The notes beneath the pieces are model-generated. The model saw only the letters and a program-made list of their open reading frames with translations, was not told the origin of the DNA and ran no database searches. This document shows, piece by piece, positions 41,341 through 52,303 of a stretch of 64,000 nt of DNA (position 1 is the first letter of the stretch; every line of letters starts with the position of its first letter). Made by a program: the position numbers and the translations under genes. Source of the DNA: Serinus canaria (Eukaryota; Chordata; Aves; Passeriformes; Fringillidae); NCBI RefSeq assembly GCF_022539315.1, contig NC_066322.1, positions 20,532,765 to 20,596,764 of the forward strand, given 5' to 3'.

Positions 41341-42380
41341 CATCTGTATTTCCTTCTTTACAGCTATGACTTCATCAACTCTTTTGACCTTCAAAGAGAG
41401 CGGAAGGAGATGCATGTGAGAAATCCAAGACCCTCTATCTCCCAATGCACAAACTGTACTGCTGTTTTTTGCTAACCCAGCCTGATGTGCAGTGCTGCAG
41501 CCTGGCAAATAACCTCCTGCACCTCACAGGCCTAAAGCAGCATGTTATACCAGAGACTGGCATGCCAATTTCCAGATCGGTTTTTTATACTTATCTTGTA
41601 ATAAATATCAAAATTCTTAAGTGTCTTGCTTGCTGATACCCTTTTCAAACCAGCTTCCTAACTTGTTCTGATTGACCATTCTCTGTAGTTAATATTGTTT
41701 CCCTCAATTATATCCTCCTATTTTTTATATGCAAATCTCTCTTCTTTAACCCTTTTGAGTTGTTTCTTTTCATAAGCAGTCCTTCAACCTGCCACTATCA
41801 CAGGTCTCTCACCTTTGTCAGACAAGGCTCTGAAAATATTTGGCTTTTCCCATGACACAGCAGCATGCCATACACAGACATTAATTTATATCATCCACTG
41901 CTGGCAGATTCTACAGCCTCTGTGAGAAACCAGCACAAATATTTTTTCTATTTATGCATTACATAGCTGCCAGCATACCAAAATTTTGTGCAGAAGGGAA
42001 CATTTGAGATACCTCTTGGCAAGATGCATATGCTGCATTTAATAATTGTACAATAAACATAACATGTAAAATAAGCTTTACCATAGAGGACAACTACAGT
42101 TTTCCCTTCCCCTTGACAAAAAAGAATCAATGTCAATCAATTAAAATCATTACATCAGTTTTCAAGAGCTATTTTCCTCACCTGCTTAAGGCAGAAAGAA
42201 TTACCTAGAAAAACCAGGTCACTACTTTTTCATCAGTCTTTTCTTAGAACAAAAGAGGTCAAATTAAGGTTTTGCTTTGAACAAATACTTATTCAAAATA
42301 TTTTATCAAGTCCAACACATATAAATATGCATATGTACACATAACTTACACATGGCTAAATACACCTTTCCTGGATAATA

Positions 42381-42406
42381 TCTCTTATGTAGATATCTTA
42401 TGTAGA
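42381..42406. repeat. 13-bp tandem duplication
   Basis: TCTCTTATGTAGA is followed directly by TATCTTATGTAGA, differing at one base. It looks like a small slippage duplication in intron 1. Confidence 0.85.
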
Positions 42407-45400
42407 AACCTATCAATGTAGATTTCATTTAAATGAATCATGGAAATAAAGTTAAATGTGGTTAAGATGTTAAGTGGACCAAAGTACCAGCAAGTAAGCA
42501 AAGAGATTGAAAACATTTGAAAAGTTACAAAAATATTTTTAAAACAACCGAATTCTTTTAAATGTATGTGAATATACAGGAAGATTCAAAGAATTCAAGA
42601 CTAGGGGGCAGTTAAATACATCTCTTGTTTCTAAACTGACAAAAACTGAACCAGTTTCTAAACTCTTGTTCAAGCCCAAGTTTTACCTTTAGATTAATAC
42701 AGTTTTTCTGGAACTGTAGCCTTGTGGTACTTCCTAGCACATAACATAACAAGAAAACACAGCAAAGCAGGGAGCTTACAGAGGGGTTGCACACTCAGGG
42801 CAGGGGATCTGGGAGGTCAGCTGGGGGGAATGGGGAAGCTCCAAGCCAAAGGCAGTATCAGAGGAAACAGGGAGGATTGTCTCAATCAGCACACCCACAT
42901 CCTGAGACTACCTGATACCACTGGGATCAAGAAAAATAAATTCCTGCACAAAAGCTCTGTCACCACACCAAAATATGACATGAATGACAAGATTACCAAC
43001 TTCCTTTGGACAATATGGTCACACCAAAAAAAGTAACTCCCTAAAATTAGAAAGCATGTGAACTTTTAATACTAAGTGAGGGATATTTTGTTTATTTTTA
43101 TTAGATTAATAGGAAATAGTTATTTTTAATATTTAATCTATGTCAGCATCCCCTTTAGGTAAACTCCCATGGCAGTATTGCATTAAGTGCTGTTTTCTGT
43201 TTAGCAATCTCTCACAAGTTAACTAAATGCCTTGCAAAAATCATTTCAAAACTAGCTTGCAAAGTATTAAAGATAAAAGACAAGCATTAAACAGATGACA
43301 TCTTCTGCAAATCTATCATAATCCATTGGTTTAGGTTTTACATTTCTGGTGATAAATTACTTAAATTCTTGTCTGATGATGATTAAACATTAGGATTAGT
43401 ACTTTCTGTTATGGATCACTTCCATTTTTATTACTTTCACCAGCCTACATTGCCAAGAGCATCTGAGGCAAGTGAGTGACTTCAGTGAACAGCTCTGAAG
43501 ACACAGACACTGAGCTTCAGTGCTCCATCCTCTGTCTCACTGTCACCAGGGACTGATGCTCCACTTCAGGGGAACCCTGCAACACAACAGTCAACCTCCC
43601 TTACTCATTAAGCAGATTGCCTCTTCTAGCTCCATTCCCAGCAGCCAGTGTTGAAGAGTTTGGTGCCTGCAATTACACGACTTTTACAACACTGAGTCAG
43701 GCAGGCTCCCCTACAGTTAAAGGCCAAAAGGTACTACTTGATCCATCTCTTACATTTCCTTTCCTGATGGCACACACACAGGTTGAAGTAAATCAAGTTG
43801 TTAGCTCGTGGGAGTTCCAACAGGAAAGTGAGTTTGAGCCTTGACACAAGAGCTCTTAACAGAAGCAATATTTTCCTGTTCTGTTCAAAGTGAAAAAAAC
43901 CCTGGACATGCATGTCCCTGAACCTGAATTTCCAACCTCATACAAAGCCCATGTGTAATTTTTCACAGGGGACCTCACACCAAGACACACCAGCTTCTCA
44001 GACAGGAGCCTGTCAGCACTGAGCTGGCAAACCACAAGAGAAAGGCTCAATGCTGTTTAGCTTTTATATATGGTTTATACTTTTAATATCTGAGACTCAC
44101 TTTCTGGAAAGTTTAACTGACTGAATCAGTTTCTGTTCTTCAAAGGACAACTTCCACCAACCAAATATACATATTTTCATAAACATACAGTAATGTAGAT
44201 GAAAACAGCCAGCCTTCAAAAGGTCCAAACCCCAATGATTTACACCCTAAAGCCACTGAGACACCGCTCTTGTACAGGCACTATCTCTAAAAAGTTGGGG
44301 TGGAATCCACAGATCTCAAACACATAAAACAGCCCACCCACGAGAACAGCTATGGCACAAGGTGCATGGCTGGTGATGGGACAAAGGCATGTGATTCCCC
44401 ATCCTAGCCAGCCCATAAAACACACCCCATGCCATCTGGTCAAGGACATTTGTTTTACAATGTTGAGCATCAATCTCAGTTTCTACTCCTGCCCCAGCAA
44501 AGCAACAGTGCCCCTGTTTGATTCAGGCTCCACCAAAAAGCAGCATCTGGCACTGCAGCATCAGCCACAATCCCTCTGCACTTTTGATGTGGCTTGTAAA
44601 GGGTTACCAAGGGCTACCGGGCAAAGCTGACAGATCACTGATGTGTGATCTGCTGCATTTTTTCTGAAAAAATAAATATGTAACAAAATGGAAAAGACTT
44701 GATACTTTCTTCAGGCGACTGACACCTACTCCTAGGTCTGCCTGAGGCACCACCTCTCACCTTCCTGTTCTTTGCAACTGCTGCATTTCTAAATAGCCCC
44801 CAAGACATGAAAACTTGGTTCATAGAGAAAGGCCCGACAAACATCAACTGCAGTAAGAGACAAGGCGATAATCAAACAGTCTGCCCTCAATGAGGCCCAT
44901 TCACAAAGCCTTCATCCACCCTTCTCAGTCTCTGTATGGATTGAGGACTGTGCAGTAAGAGTCCCCTGACCCGTTCTAAAACTTAGTGGAAGAAACCAAC
45001 ATCAGATCAGGGAGTAGAGGAGTTGCAGCTCAGTTCTAGAAAATGAGGGATAAGGTCCATTTGAAGTTCAAGCATCTCAGCTAAACAGTACAGGCACAGC
45101 AGCTGTTTCAGACAGACTCTGCAGTCAGTGGCCAAGGGAATTCCCATCCTAATGCCAACCCTGCTCTGCCTCCAGTGCCTATAACTCATTACCCCAGAGG
45201 AAAGGTGAGCTAACTAGTGTTTCTACAAGAACCCCAGATCCTATGATACAGCAACTTTATGACACAAATCTCCTCTGATGCAGTATTAGTTTGCTGACAA
45301 GTACTATTGTGACAAAACTCACAGCTTAGGACACAACTCCAAGCAGATCTCACTAACTGAACAATCTTCAAGCCATTGAGACTTCTCCAGAAGTTATTAC

Positions 45401-47587
45401 TATGAGCTCTTTACAGCCTCAGCCACAAATTACAAGCAACTGGCAGAATTTCAATTTCAACAATTTTTGAAATTTACACGAGTGATCATTTCCAGCAGAA
45501 GGGGTCTCCACTTTTTTCAAAAGCCCACAGAACCCCAGTAAGATCACCGAATCTTGAACTCACAGAACACAAAGGTAACATCACCAGTAAATTCAACACT
45601 ATGTAGAGTTATCTATTATAGACTTTGATCCAACAACAGTTCCCTTTGTTTAAAGGGTAAAATCGGTCTAGGGCAGAGAAATGCACCACTGGAGAGAGCT
45701 GTCTGCAGCACTGGGGAATGCAGGTACCTCAGGCATACAGAGACAGAGACAACGCTTGTAAATAATCCAAGATCTACAATTATAATCCACAGTTCAAACA
45801 TACTTAGAGAAATAAGTATTAATCTTGATTTCCAAAACTGCTCTAACAATGATGACAACAGCATTTTGCCAACTTAGATTCAGTAGACAGAAGGAGACCA
45901 CCAGGGTTTTAATTCATCAAAAATAAAGTAATAATGGTCCAGATAGTCAACATTAATTTAGAATTCAAGGTAATGCAATGAGTTGGCCATCTCAAAAATA
46001 TAATGACAACACATTTCTACTTCATTAAAAAAACAAATAAATAAACCAAGGCTCTGGTGTAGCAAGCACTGAAAGTCACAAGTTGTAATGGTGCAGAGAA
46101 AAAGATGAACTGGATTTCTAGCATTCAGAGCAGCCCACCCTTTGTGCTCCATCGCTCAGATGAAGTATTGCCTCTGCATATGCCATTCAAGCAGGCACTT
46201 GAGCTCTCAAGTACACGGAGATAGCCTTTGTACCGTTCACATCTAGTGCAAGAGTCTCAGAGCTTTGACTGACTAGCTGAGCTACGTTTTTCCATTTTGC
46301 ACTCTGAGGTTCCAGAAAACGTTGCCTTGGTAGTAAGACATAGCTGCTAAAAGAATTAGTAAGAAATAAAATAACTGAGTTTGTAAGCAAACATCGACAG
46401 AGACATGGACAAAGTAGTATAATTCACTCCACTGCTTTTTGCTAGCATCATAAACGTGAATGGCAATTTCTATTTCAATAAATCAAAAAGAGAACTGCAA
46501 CTGAAATGTTACAGTGCATCTGTTTCTCAATGTTTTAAAACACATGACAGGCTCAGAAGTTAGTTTCCTTCCAAACAACATCTGCTTGGCTGCCACCATC
46601 TCTGCCGAGGCATAGGTGTGCACGAAGCAGTGACAGGAAGTCAAGTATATATAGTCTCTTCTTGAATTATTAATACAATCTTATCTCGATATCTGAAGCC
46701 ACTTTATGAGTCACAGTAACAAAACATCAGTCCAAACTAAAAACCGCATTTAAAACAGGACAGAATTAGGAATTACACTTAGGTATTAAATAATGATTCC
46801 AAATATCAACTTAAAAAGCTAGAAGTAAAAGGGCCTCAATTAAAAAAAAAAAAATAGTACTACACAGGCAACTGGCTATCAAGATCACGATTTCTCGTTA
46901 CTAATCAGTCCTCTCCGTTCACTTCACCACTGTAAGTCACAAAAAGCTGGGAAGTGCCCCTGACTGGAGCTACGAGGGCTTCCTCACCCGCCGCTTCCCA
47001 CAGCCCCTGCCCTGCCGTCGCTGCCCCGGGCGGGCTCAGCTTCCCGGCCACGCCGGCCCGGCGTCCTCGGCCGCCCTCCCTCCCCACCGACGTCCCTAGG
47101 AGTAGCCAGAAAAACTAGAAGCAAGAGGTCGTTTGATTTGTAACCCGCTCCCAATTAAACAGTAACGCACAGAGATGTTAAAATGGTGACCCTGGGACTA
47201 CTGCGGGAACTTCTCCTTAGCACGGCCACCCCAGGACGGGCCCGGGGGACTCCTGCCCGAGCCGCCTCCGGCTGCGGGCGAGAGCCCTCACGGAGATTTC
47301 GGGGGCCGCCAGCCCGGCGCTGCAGCTGCGCCCTGTCCCAGCGCCCGGGACGGGACGCGCCGAGCCCGGGCTGGAAGGGCCGCACGGCTCAGGGAATGTG
47401 CCCGGCGAGGACTGCCCCGGGTTCGACTCACGCTCACCGCCCTGCAGGCGCGGAGGCTCCGGGCTGCAGGCGGGCGGCGGGCGCATCCCGCTCCCGCAGC
47501 CCGCGGGTCCCGCTCCGCGCCGCCACGGGGCGCAAGGCAAAGCACGCGGAGACCCCGCACGCAGCCCGAAGGGGCTGGGGGGAGCAG

Positions 47588-47593
47588 CCTCAC
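47588..47593 (-). other. VAV3: Splice donor of VAV3 exon 1
   Basis: On the minus strand the exon ends CAG and is followed directly by GTGAGG, a good match to the vertebrate donor consensus. It fixes the exon 1 end after the codon for Gln68 and starts a 27.2-kb intron. Confidence 0.93.
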
Positions 47594-47797
47594 CTGGGAC
47601 ATCTGAGGGCGCAGGTTGATCTCCTTGAGGTTGATGGAGTGGCTGCGGAGGTTGTTGAGCAGCTGGCAGAGAAGGACGCCGTCGCGCAGCGTCTGCGCCA
47701 GGTCGAAGACCTGGGCCGTGTCCCAGGTCACCCGGTGGTTGGGCGGCAGCACCTTGCAGCTGATCAGCCACTGCCCGCACTGCTTCCAGGGCTCCAT
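47594..47797 (-). CDS. VAV3: VAV3 coding exon 1 (start codon and first 68 residues of the CH domain)
   Basis: The minus strand reads from an ATG at 47797-47795 through 68 codons, beginning [10 protein letters not shown] and ending [14 protein letters not shown], then meets a GTGAGG splice donor. VAV proteins are Dbl-family exchange factors that activate Rac/Rho downstream of tyrosine-kinase-coupled receptors; the N-terminal CH domain helps hold the DH domain inactive. The MEPWKQC start and the stretch [19 protein letters not shown] match VAV3 better than VAV1 (MELWRQC) or VAV2 (MEQWRQC), judged from memory of those families. The ATG has G at -3 and G at +4, a good Kozak context. The frame stays open upstream, but no ATG in any frame occurs in the next 289 nt, which supports this start. 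The exon ends in phase 0 and continues in exon 2 at 20379. The 5' UTR boundary cannot be set from sequence alone. Confidence 0.97.
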
Positions 47798-48109
47798 CCC
47801 CGCCACCGCGCCGCGATGCTGCGGCCGCGGCGGCCCCAGCTGCGCCCTCCCGCCGCCGCCGCTACCGCGGCCGGCCCGTCCCGCCCCGCGGCCGCTCCGG
47901 GAGGCGGCTCCGGCGGCTCCACCGCCCCTCGCCGCGCCCCGCGCTCGCCCAGGCCAGCCCAGCGCGCCGGCACCGGCTCCGCTGCAGGGTGAGCGCGGGG
48001 CGCTGGCAGCCGCCGTCAGCCCGCGCCGGGCAGCTCCTGTGGGCGGTCCGTGAGGCTGCTCGTCTCGTCTGCTCGCCCGGTGATGGCATAAACACAGCAC
48101 CTGCGACAC
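47798..48109 (-). other. VAV3: VAV3 5' UTR / proximal promoter, open in the VAV3 frame
   Basis: This GC-rich segment lies directly upstream of the VAV3 ATG. The VAV3 reading frame has no stop across these 104 codons, but it contains no ATG. The first upstream ATG in any frame is at 48089-48087 and is out of frame. The encoded Ala/Gly/Arg-rich string looks like translated GC-rich DNA rather than a protein domain. It most likely holds the 5' UTR and core promoter. The cap site cannot be placed by reading alone. Confidence 0.6.
47880..47887 (-). promoter_or_regulatory. GC box (Sp1/KLF-type) upstream of VAV3 start
   Basis: The plus strand reads CCCGCCCC, which is GGGGCGGG on the gene strand, about 83 bp upstream of the ATG. 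A related CCGCCCCT lies at 47922-47929. Such boxes are common in CpG-island promoters. Because the transcription start is unknown, either box could be in the promoter or in the 5' UTR. Confidence 0.45.
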
Positions 48110-48894
48110 ACAAGGCAGCTCCGACAGGCAGGTGTAGAGAGCGGCGCAGAGGCATGTTCTTATTGTCAGTCCTTTGTCCTTTCACTAAGCAAACAGCAGA
48201 GCGCTCAGAAGAGGTTCAAGCAGAATGCTCTCAGCGACTTCTAGAAACGATAGAGAACACATCATGGCATAGCATTGTTTTCCCATCTGTTCTCCCCTAA
48301 AGTACTTCGCAATGACTTCAATTTTATTGGCACTTTAAATAATGTTTACAAATATGTAATAACTTCCAACAAGCATCCAGACAACTTAAAATTTAGAAAA
48401 AATACAAGTGATTTTAAGTTACTGAGTGTGACAAACTCCATAACCAGACAACACAAACACCTGAGTTCACAATATCCTCTAAAACTCAAAAGCTGTAATT
48501 TCTTTTTGATTTTTGAAGCACTGCTGAAAAATTAATTTCTCAAAAAAAAAAAAAACACTTAAAAAACTGGGGGGTTTTCTCTGTTGAAACATGTTGGGAT
48601 TTTTTGGTTTGGGGGGTTTTTTAAACCCGAGAACTCTTTAAAAGTACTATTACTATTTATGTGAGCGGGAAAAAAAAATCACAACACATAGTCCAGGGTG
48701 ATAAAGCCTTCCAAGAGCAAAACACTAACATGGTTATTCAAGACAGTCCTCAACTACTGCTGGTTTCCACACCTCCTCAATTAAAACCTTGACATTTATT
48801 GCTGTCTGAGCTCAGAATAATCCCACAAATCCTTCTGAAAGAATTAATACACACGTTATGGGAATTCATTTCAGAAATTGAGTCCTAGCAAGTG

Positions 48895-48902
48895 ATTTGC
48901 AT
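48895..48902 (-). promoter_or_regulatory. Octamer motif upstream of VAV3 promoter
   Basis: The plus strand reads ATTTGCAT, which is ATGCAAAT on the gene strand, about 1.1 kb upstream of the VAV3 ATG. Oct factors are active in lymphoid cells, where VAV proteins act. The link is an inference only. Confidence 0.25.
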
Positions 48903-51508
48903 GTTTCAGTAAGGTCAATATGCTAATTCACTTTTTTCTTTCTTTAAACAGGCAGTATGTCTGCTATTCCAGGCATTTTCCTGAGCAGCCACCAGCTGCA
49001 GAACATGCCACAGGACAGCTCCATTTTGCATTGCATGCCCGAAAAAGACAATCATGGCCCAAAATGCAGAATCCAGCTCCATAATCTGTAACGCTTGTGC
49101 CACTGCCCAGCAGGGAAGGGATGAGACAGGTGTGACTTGTTACCTCGTTACAAGGGACAAGTGCTGCTCAAGGTCATCTGGAACCGCATTTGTTTCCATT
49201 CTTAAAGAAGCACAAAGCTGCAAAAACTTGGCTTAGTTTTCAGCCCTCTGCATGCGTTACCTGGGCTGGAAAACCAAAGAAGCTCCCGGGTCTGATCGGT
49301 GCAGAAGGAGCTGACAAAGCTTCCCTGAAGTGTCAAAGACATGTTAACAGAATGCAAACTCCAGTTAGCAGCAAGCAGTTCTGCATGAACCGAAAGAGAG
49401 ATCCTCATTCCAAAGGACTGGTGACAGTGCAGCTGAGCTTTTAATCTTTAAAATACTCTTACATGGGAGAGTGTGACATTCGGCTGAGTTTCCTCAGTAG
49501 TGCCTCTTTCCCAACAGGCCCCTCCTGCTCCATGGCCACCTGGGCAGTCACAGCCACACAGCTCCCATTTCTCAGGATATGTCAATTTGCTGTTTAACAA
49601 CCTCAGCCCAAACACCGAATCAGACCAACATTTGGTGGTTTCATGCCCGAACAGCTGGAGGAGAGGGCAGGTTGCAACACAAACATGCTATCAACGTATC
49701 AGACTGCTTGCAACCAGGCAGAATTAAAGAGAATTTCATCCCTAATTTAAATCAAAAGGGACTGAAACTAACAGTTTGCACTGTGATCATTTGGATATCA
49801 GCATCCATCAAAATGAACATAGAGCAGTTTGATCACAACTACAATAAACACTTTCTCCTAGAAATACATCTTTATCTGTGACTGAACTCAGATAAATGAG
49901 TAGAATTGTGTGCCCACAAGCTATCCACTCTCAGGCTGACAACAACCATAACACTGAAGCAAATTCAGAAAGCAAAAAAGCAAAATAGATAAAAGAAACA
50001 GAAAACCATCTTCATTACGTTATCCACATTCCCAATTCAGCTGCCTCCAGCCAGGATTGGTGGTACAGCACCCTGAAAGGAACATAAACAGTTGGGATGC
50101 CTTTGCAGAGATAGAGAAAAACAAGCAGTCTTCTGATTCATAAATAGCAAGAAACACTTGAGGCTGGTTGCTCAAATTGATCTAATCTTTTTTACATGGT
50201 TAATAGGAGCAATCCTACACTGCTTAATCCAAAATTTACATCCAAACAATAAATATGCTTTAAAGGTGATGACTGAAATTCTAAATATCTGAAAAACATA
50301 CACTGCAGTTTTAAATTGTTTCTAAGTCATAGGGTGCTATAGCAGACTATTAAAACCAAATTTATAAAAAAAATAGAAAAAAGGGGAAAAATCTACACCT
50401 CAAATATGAAGTACTTTAAATGAACCATTTGCTGAAGATACTCAGGAAGTTTGTCCTCTTTCCAGTCTGTTCTTCTCCCCATACTGCACAGATGTATCTG
50501 GACTGAAAGAGGTGCTGATTTACCACCTCAGTCCATCTTCTGCAGTTTCACTAGGACTGATCTGGCAGACAGATCTCAGCTTAGGTTTTCACAATTTTCA
50601 ATGTAGATCACATACTTTTTTTTTTAACACATCAATAAGCCATTTGCTGATGCAGTTTTTTTTCTTTGGGTATTCTATAAAGAAAACCCTTCAGACATAC
50701 ATTCCCCTTTCAAAATACTGTAAAGTAGTGACATAAAAACAAACAAAAAAAATCTTAAAAGTACAGCAAGTCTGAAGGAGAATTGTTCCCCCAAAGGGAC
50801 ACAAATCAAGGTTTTGCATGTTTTTTTTCTTCTTCCAGGAGACAACTGTCTCCTTACTGGGGACATAATAATTTTTTTTTTTTTCTTTACTTGTATCCTG
50901 TTCTGCATCCTATGAAGGTGGCACTTTTCCAATTCTTTTCCTGTTGTTTTACTTAAAACAAACAAAACCAACCTACCTCAATTTGTTTAATAAGGGCACT
51001 TTTGCAAGCTTCCTGAAATAATTACTTCCTGGTGTCACCACAGTTGCTGCATTTAAACTACTTGTGTTTATCAGCTTGGGGAAAATGAATAAATTAAATA
51101 CAACAAATAAGACATCAACAACATGTACACACATTCCTTCTCCTTCAGTTACTCTTGCAGATAAAATAGTGGCCGTGAGACCTAGGCACAAACCCAGTTT
51201 GTGCAAGGTACTAAACAAGGATAACATGGTAGATTTCTTCCCAAAGAGAAGCTCCTCACTTCCTTTTCCTTCCTACTCCCTTTGTCAAAGAATTTATCAG
51301 TTCTGGTGCTAAAAATTTCTTGTCTTGTGATGGTTGCTCTTGAGCACATTTTTAAATGCTACAGAAAGAAGGGCAAGCACAAGCAGAGAACTGCCCTCAC
51401 TTGTGGGTTCCAAAGGCTCACTAAAGTCTTGGCTGAGCCAGCCATGCTCAGGGCTCATGTCCCAGTCAGACCCATTCAATTATATCAGAACAAGATCTGC
51501 ATTTAACC

Positions 51509-51799
51509 TCAGCTGCAAATGAAAACCTGTAGTCCTGTGTCTTGGCCATTTGGATCTTTCTCCCATTTGGATACATGTTGAACTCCTGGCCAGAAGCTCT
51601 TGAGCCTCTTTCCTTCTGGCTGGATGACAATAACAGGCCGGTGCCCATAGTCCAGGATTTCATAAGGAGCCTGCTTATCTTGCAGTGCAAGTAAATATGA
51701 GGATAAGAGGGCTGACCAGAACCCTTCAGTAATTTCTGGCTGCTGCTGCACATGAATATCAGCATGGATCAAGATCTCCCAGACACATTTGGCTGCATC
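51509..51799 (-). other. Unidentified protein-like open frame, possible exon or pseudogene fragment
   Basis: The minus strand is open for 96 codons from just after an in-frame TAG (51800-51802) to a TGA at 51509-51511. It has no internal ATG start of its own at the left end of the frame. The TAG is part of CTATAG, which could serve as a splice acceptor, though the tract upstream is not clearly pyrimidine-rich. The predicted peptide has a balanced, globular-looking composition, including EILDYGHRPVIVIQPEG and LKSFWPGVQ. I cannot assign a family. It could be a retroelement or retrocopy fragment, an exon of an unrecognised gene, or chance. A second frame is open over the same stretch (51466-51765), which argues for caution. 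It lies about 3.7 kb upstream of the VAV3 start, on the same strand. Confidence 0.3.
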
Positions 51800-52123
51800 C
51801 TATAGCTACAGGCTCCAGTTTCAGAATTACTTTGGGAACTTTGCTGCAGAAAGTGAAAAAGCAGCATTACTTGATTCTTATTAATAATTTGTGTTATTGT
51901 CTTATACTGCAACACCACCTGAATTTCAGCAAAGCATTATGTTTTACTTGAAATAGCTGTTTCAAGTTAGCATGGAAGAAATAATAAACAACTGACCTGA
52001 AATCTAAATAAAGCATTGAAAACAAAAGAAAACTTATAAAAGGGAAATAATAAAGTAGGAAGATGTGTGCAGCTTAATACTGAATTTAGTTTTCATTAAA
52101 AACCTGGAAGATGCAGAGAAATT

Positions 52124-52127
<4 letters not shown>

Positions 52128-52206
<79 letters not shown>

Positions 52207-52264
52207 ATATATATACATATATATATACATATACATATATATATATATACATATACATATATAC

Positions 52265-52301
<37 letters not shown>
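52128..52301. repeat. AT / TATACA compound microsatellite
   Basis: This is about 174 bp of (TA)n with interspersed TACATA and ACACATA variants. It begins with a pure TA run, has an interrupted centre and ends with a pure TA run. The Tyr-Ile repeat protein predicted across it is an artefact of this repeat. It is likely to be polymorphic and to be error-prone in assembly. Confidence 0.97.

Positions 52302-52303
<2 letters not shown>

Larger units (their letters stand above)
20380..47593 (-). other. VAV3: VAV3 intron 1 (27,214 bp)
   Basis: This is AT-rich, A-rich (plus strand) non-coding DNA between the two recognised exons, with GT-AG borders. I found no further exon, RNA gene or intact transposon in it. 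It holds poly-A tracts at 23822 and 38545, a T/G-rich tract at 39812, inverted repeats at 29411 and 30026, small direct repeats at 34983 and 42381, and a C-rich, higher-GC patch at 40915-41340. The last 0.6 kb, near exon 1, belongs to the CpG island. Open frames of 60-170 codons inside it (such as 40966-41475, 36202-36594 and 21718-22032) show no recognisable domain and are treated as chance. Large first introns are typical of VAV3. Confidence 0.9.
46975..48080. promoter_or_regulatory. VAV3: CpG island promoter of VAV3
   Basis: This stretch of about 1.1 kb is far richer in G, C and CpG than the AT-rich DNA on either side. CpGs are especially dense from about 47200 to 48060. It covers the first part of intron 1, coding exon 1, the 5' UTR and the presumed core promoter. 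No TATA box is visible close upstream of the ATG, and GC boxes are present, as expected for a TATA-less CpG-island promoter. Edges were judged by eye and are approximate. Antisense open frames here (for example 47183-47992 on the plus strand) are explained by the lack of AT-rich stop codons. Confidence 0.85.

Noticed and set aside
40966..41475. Plus-strand 169-codon open frame
   Set aside because: No start context, splice pattern or domain supports it as a gene; it is kept only as part of the C-rich patch.
47183..47992. Plus-strand 269-codon open frame over the CpG island
   Set aside because: It is antisense to VAV3 exon 1 and lies in GC-rich DNA where stops are rare. The Ala/Arg/Pro-rich sequence has no recognisable domain.
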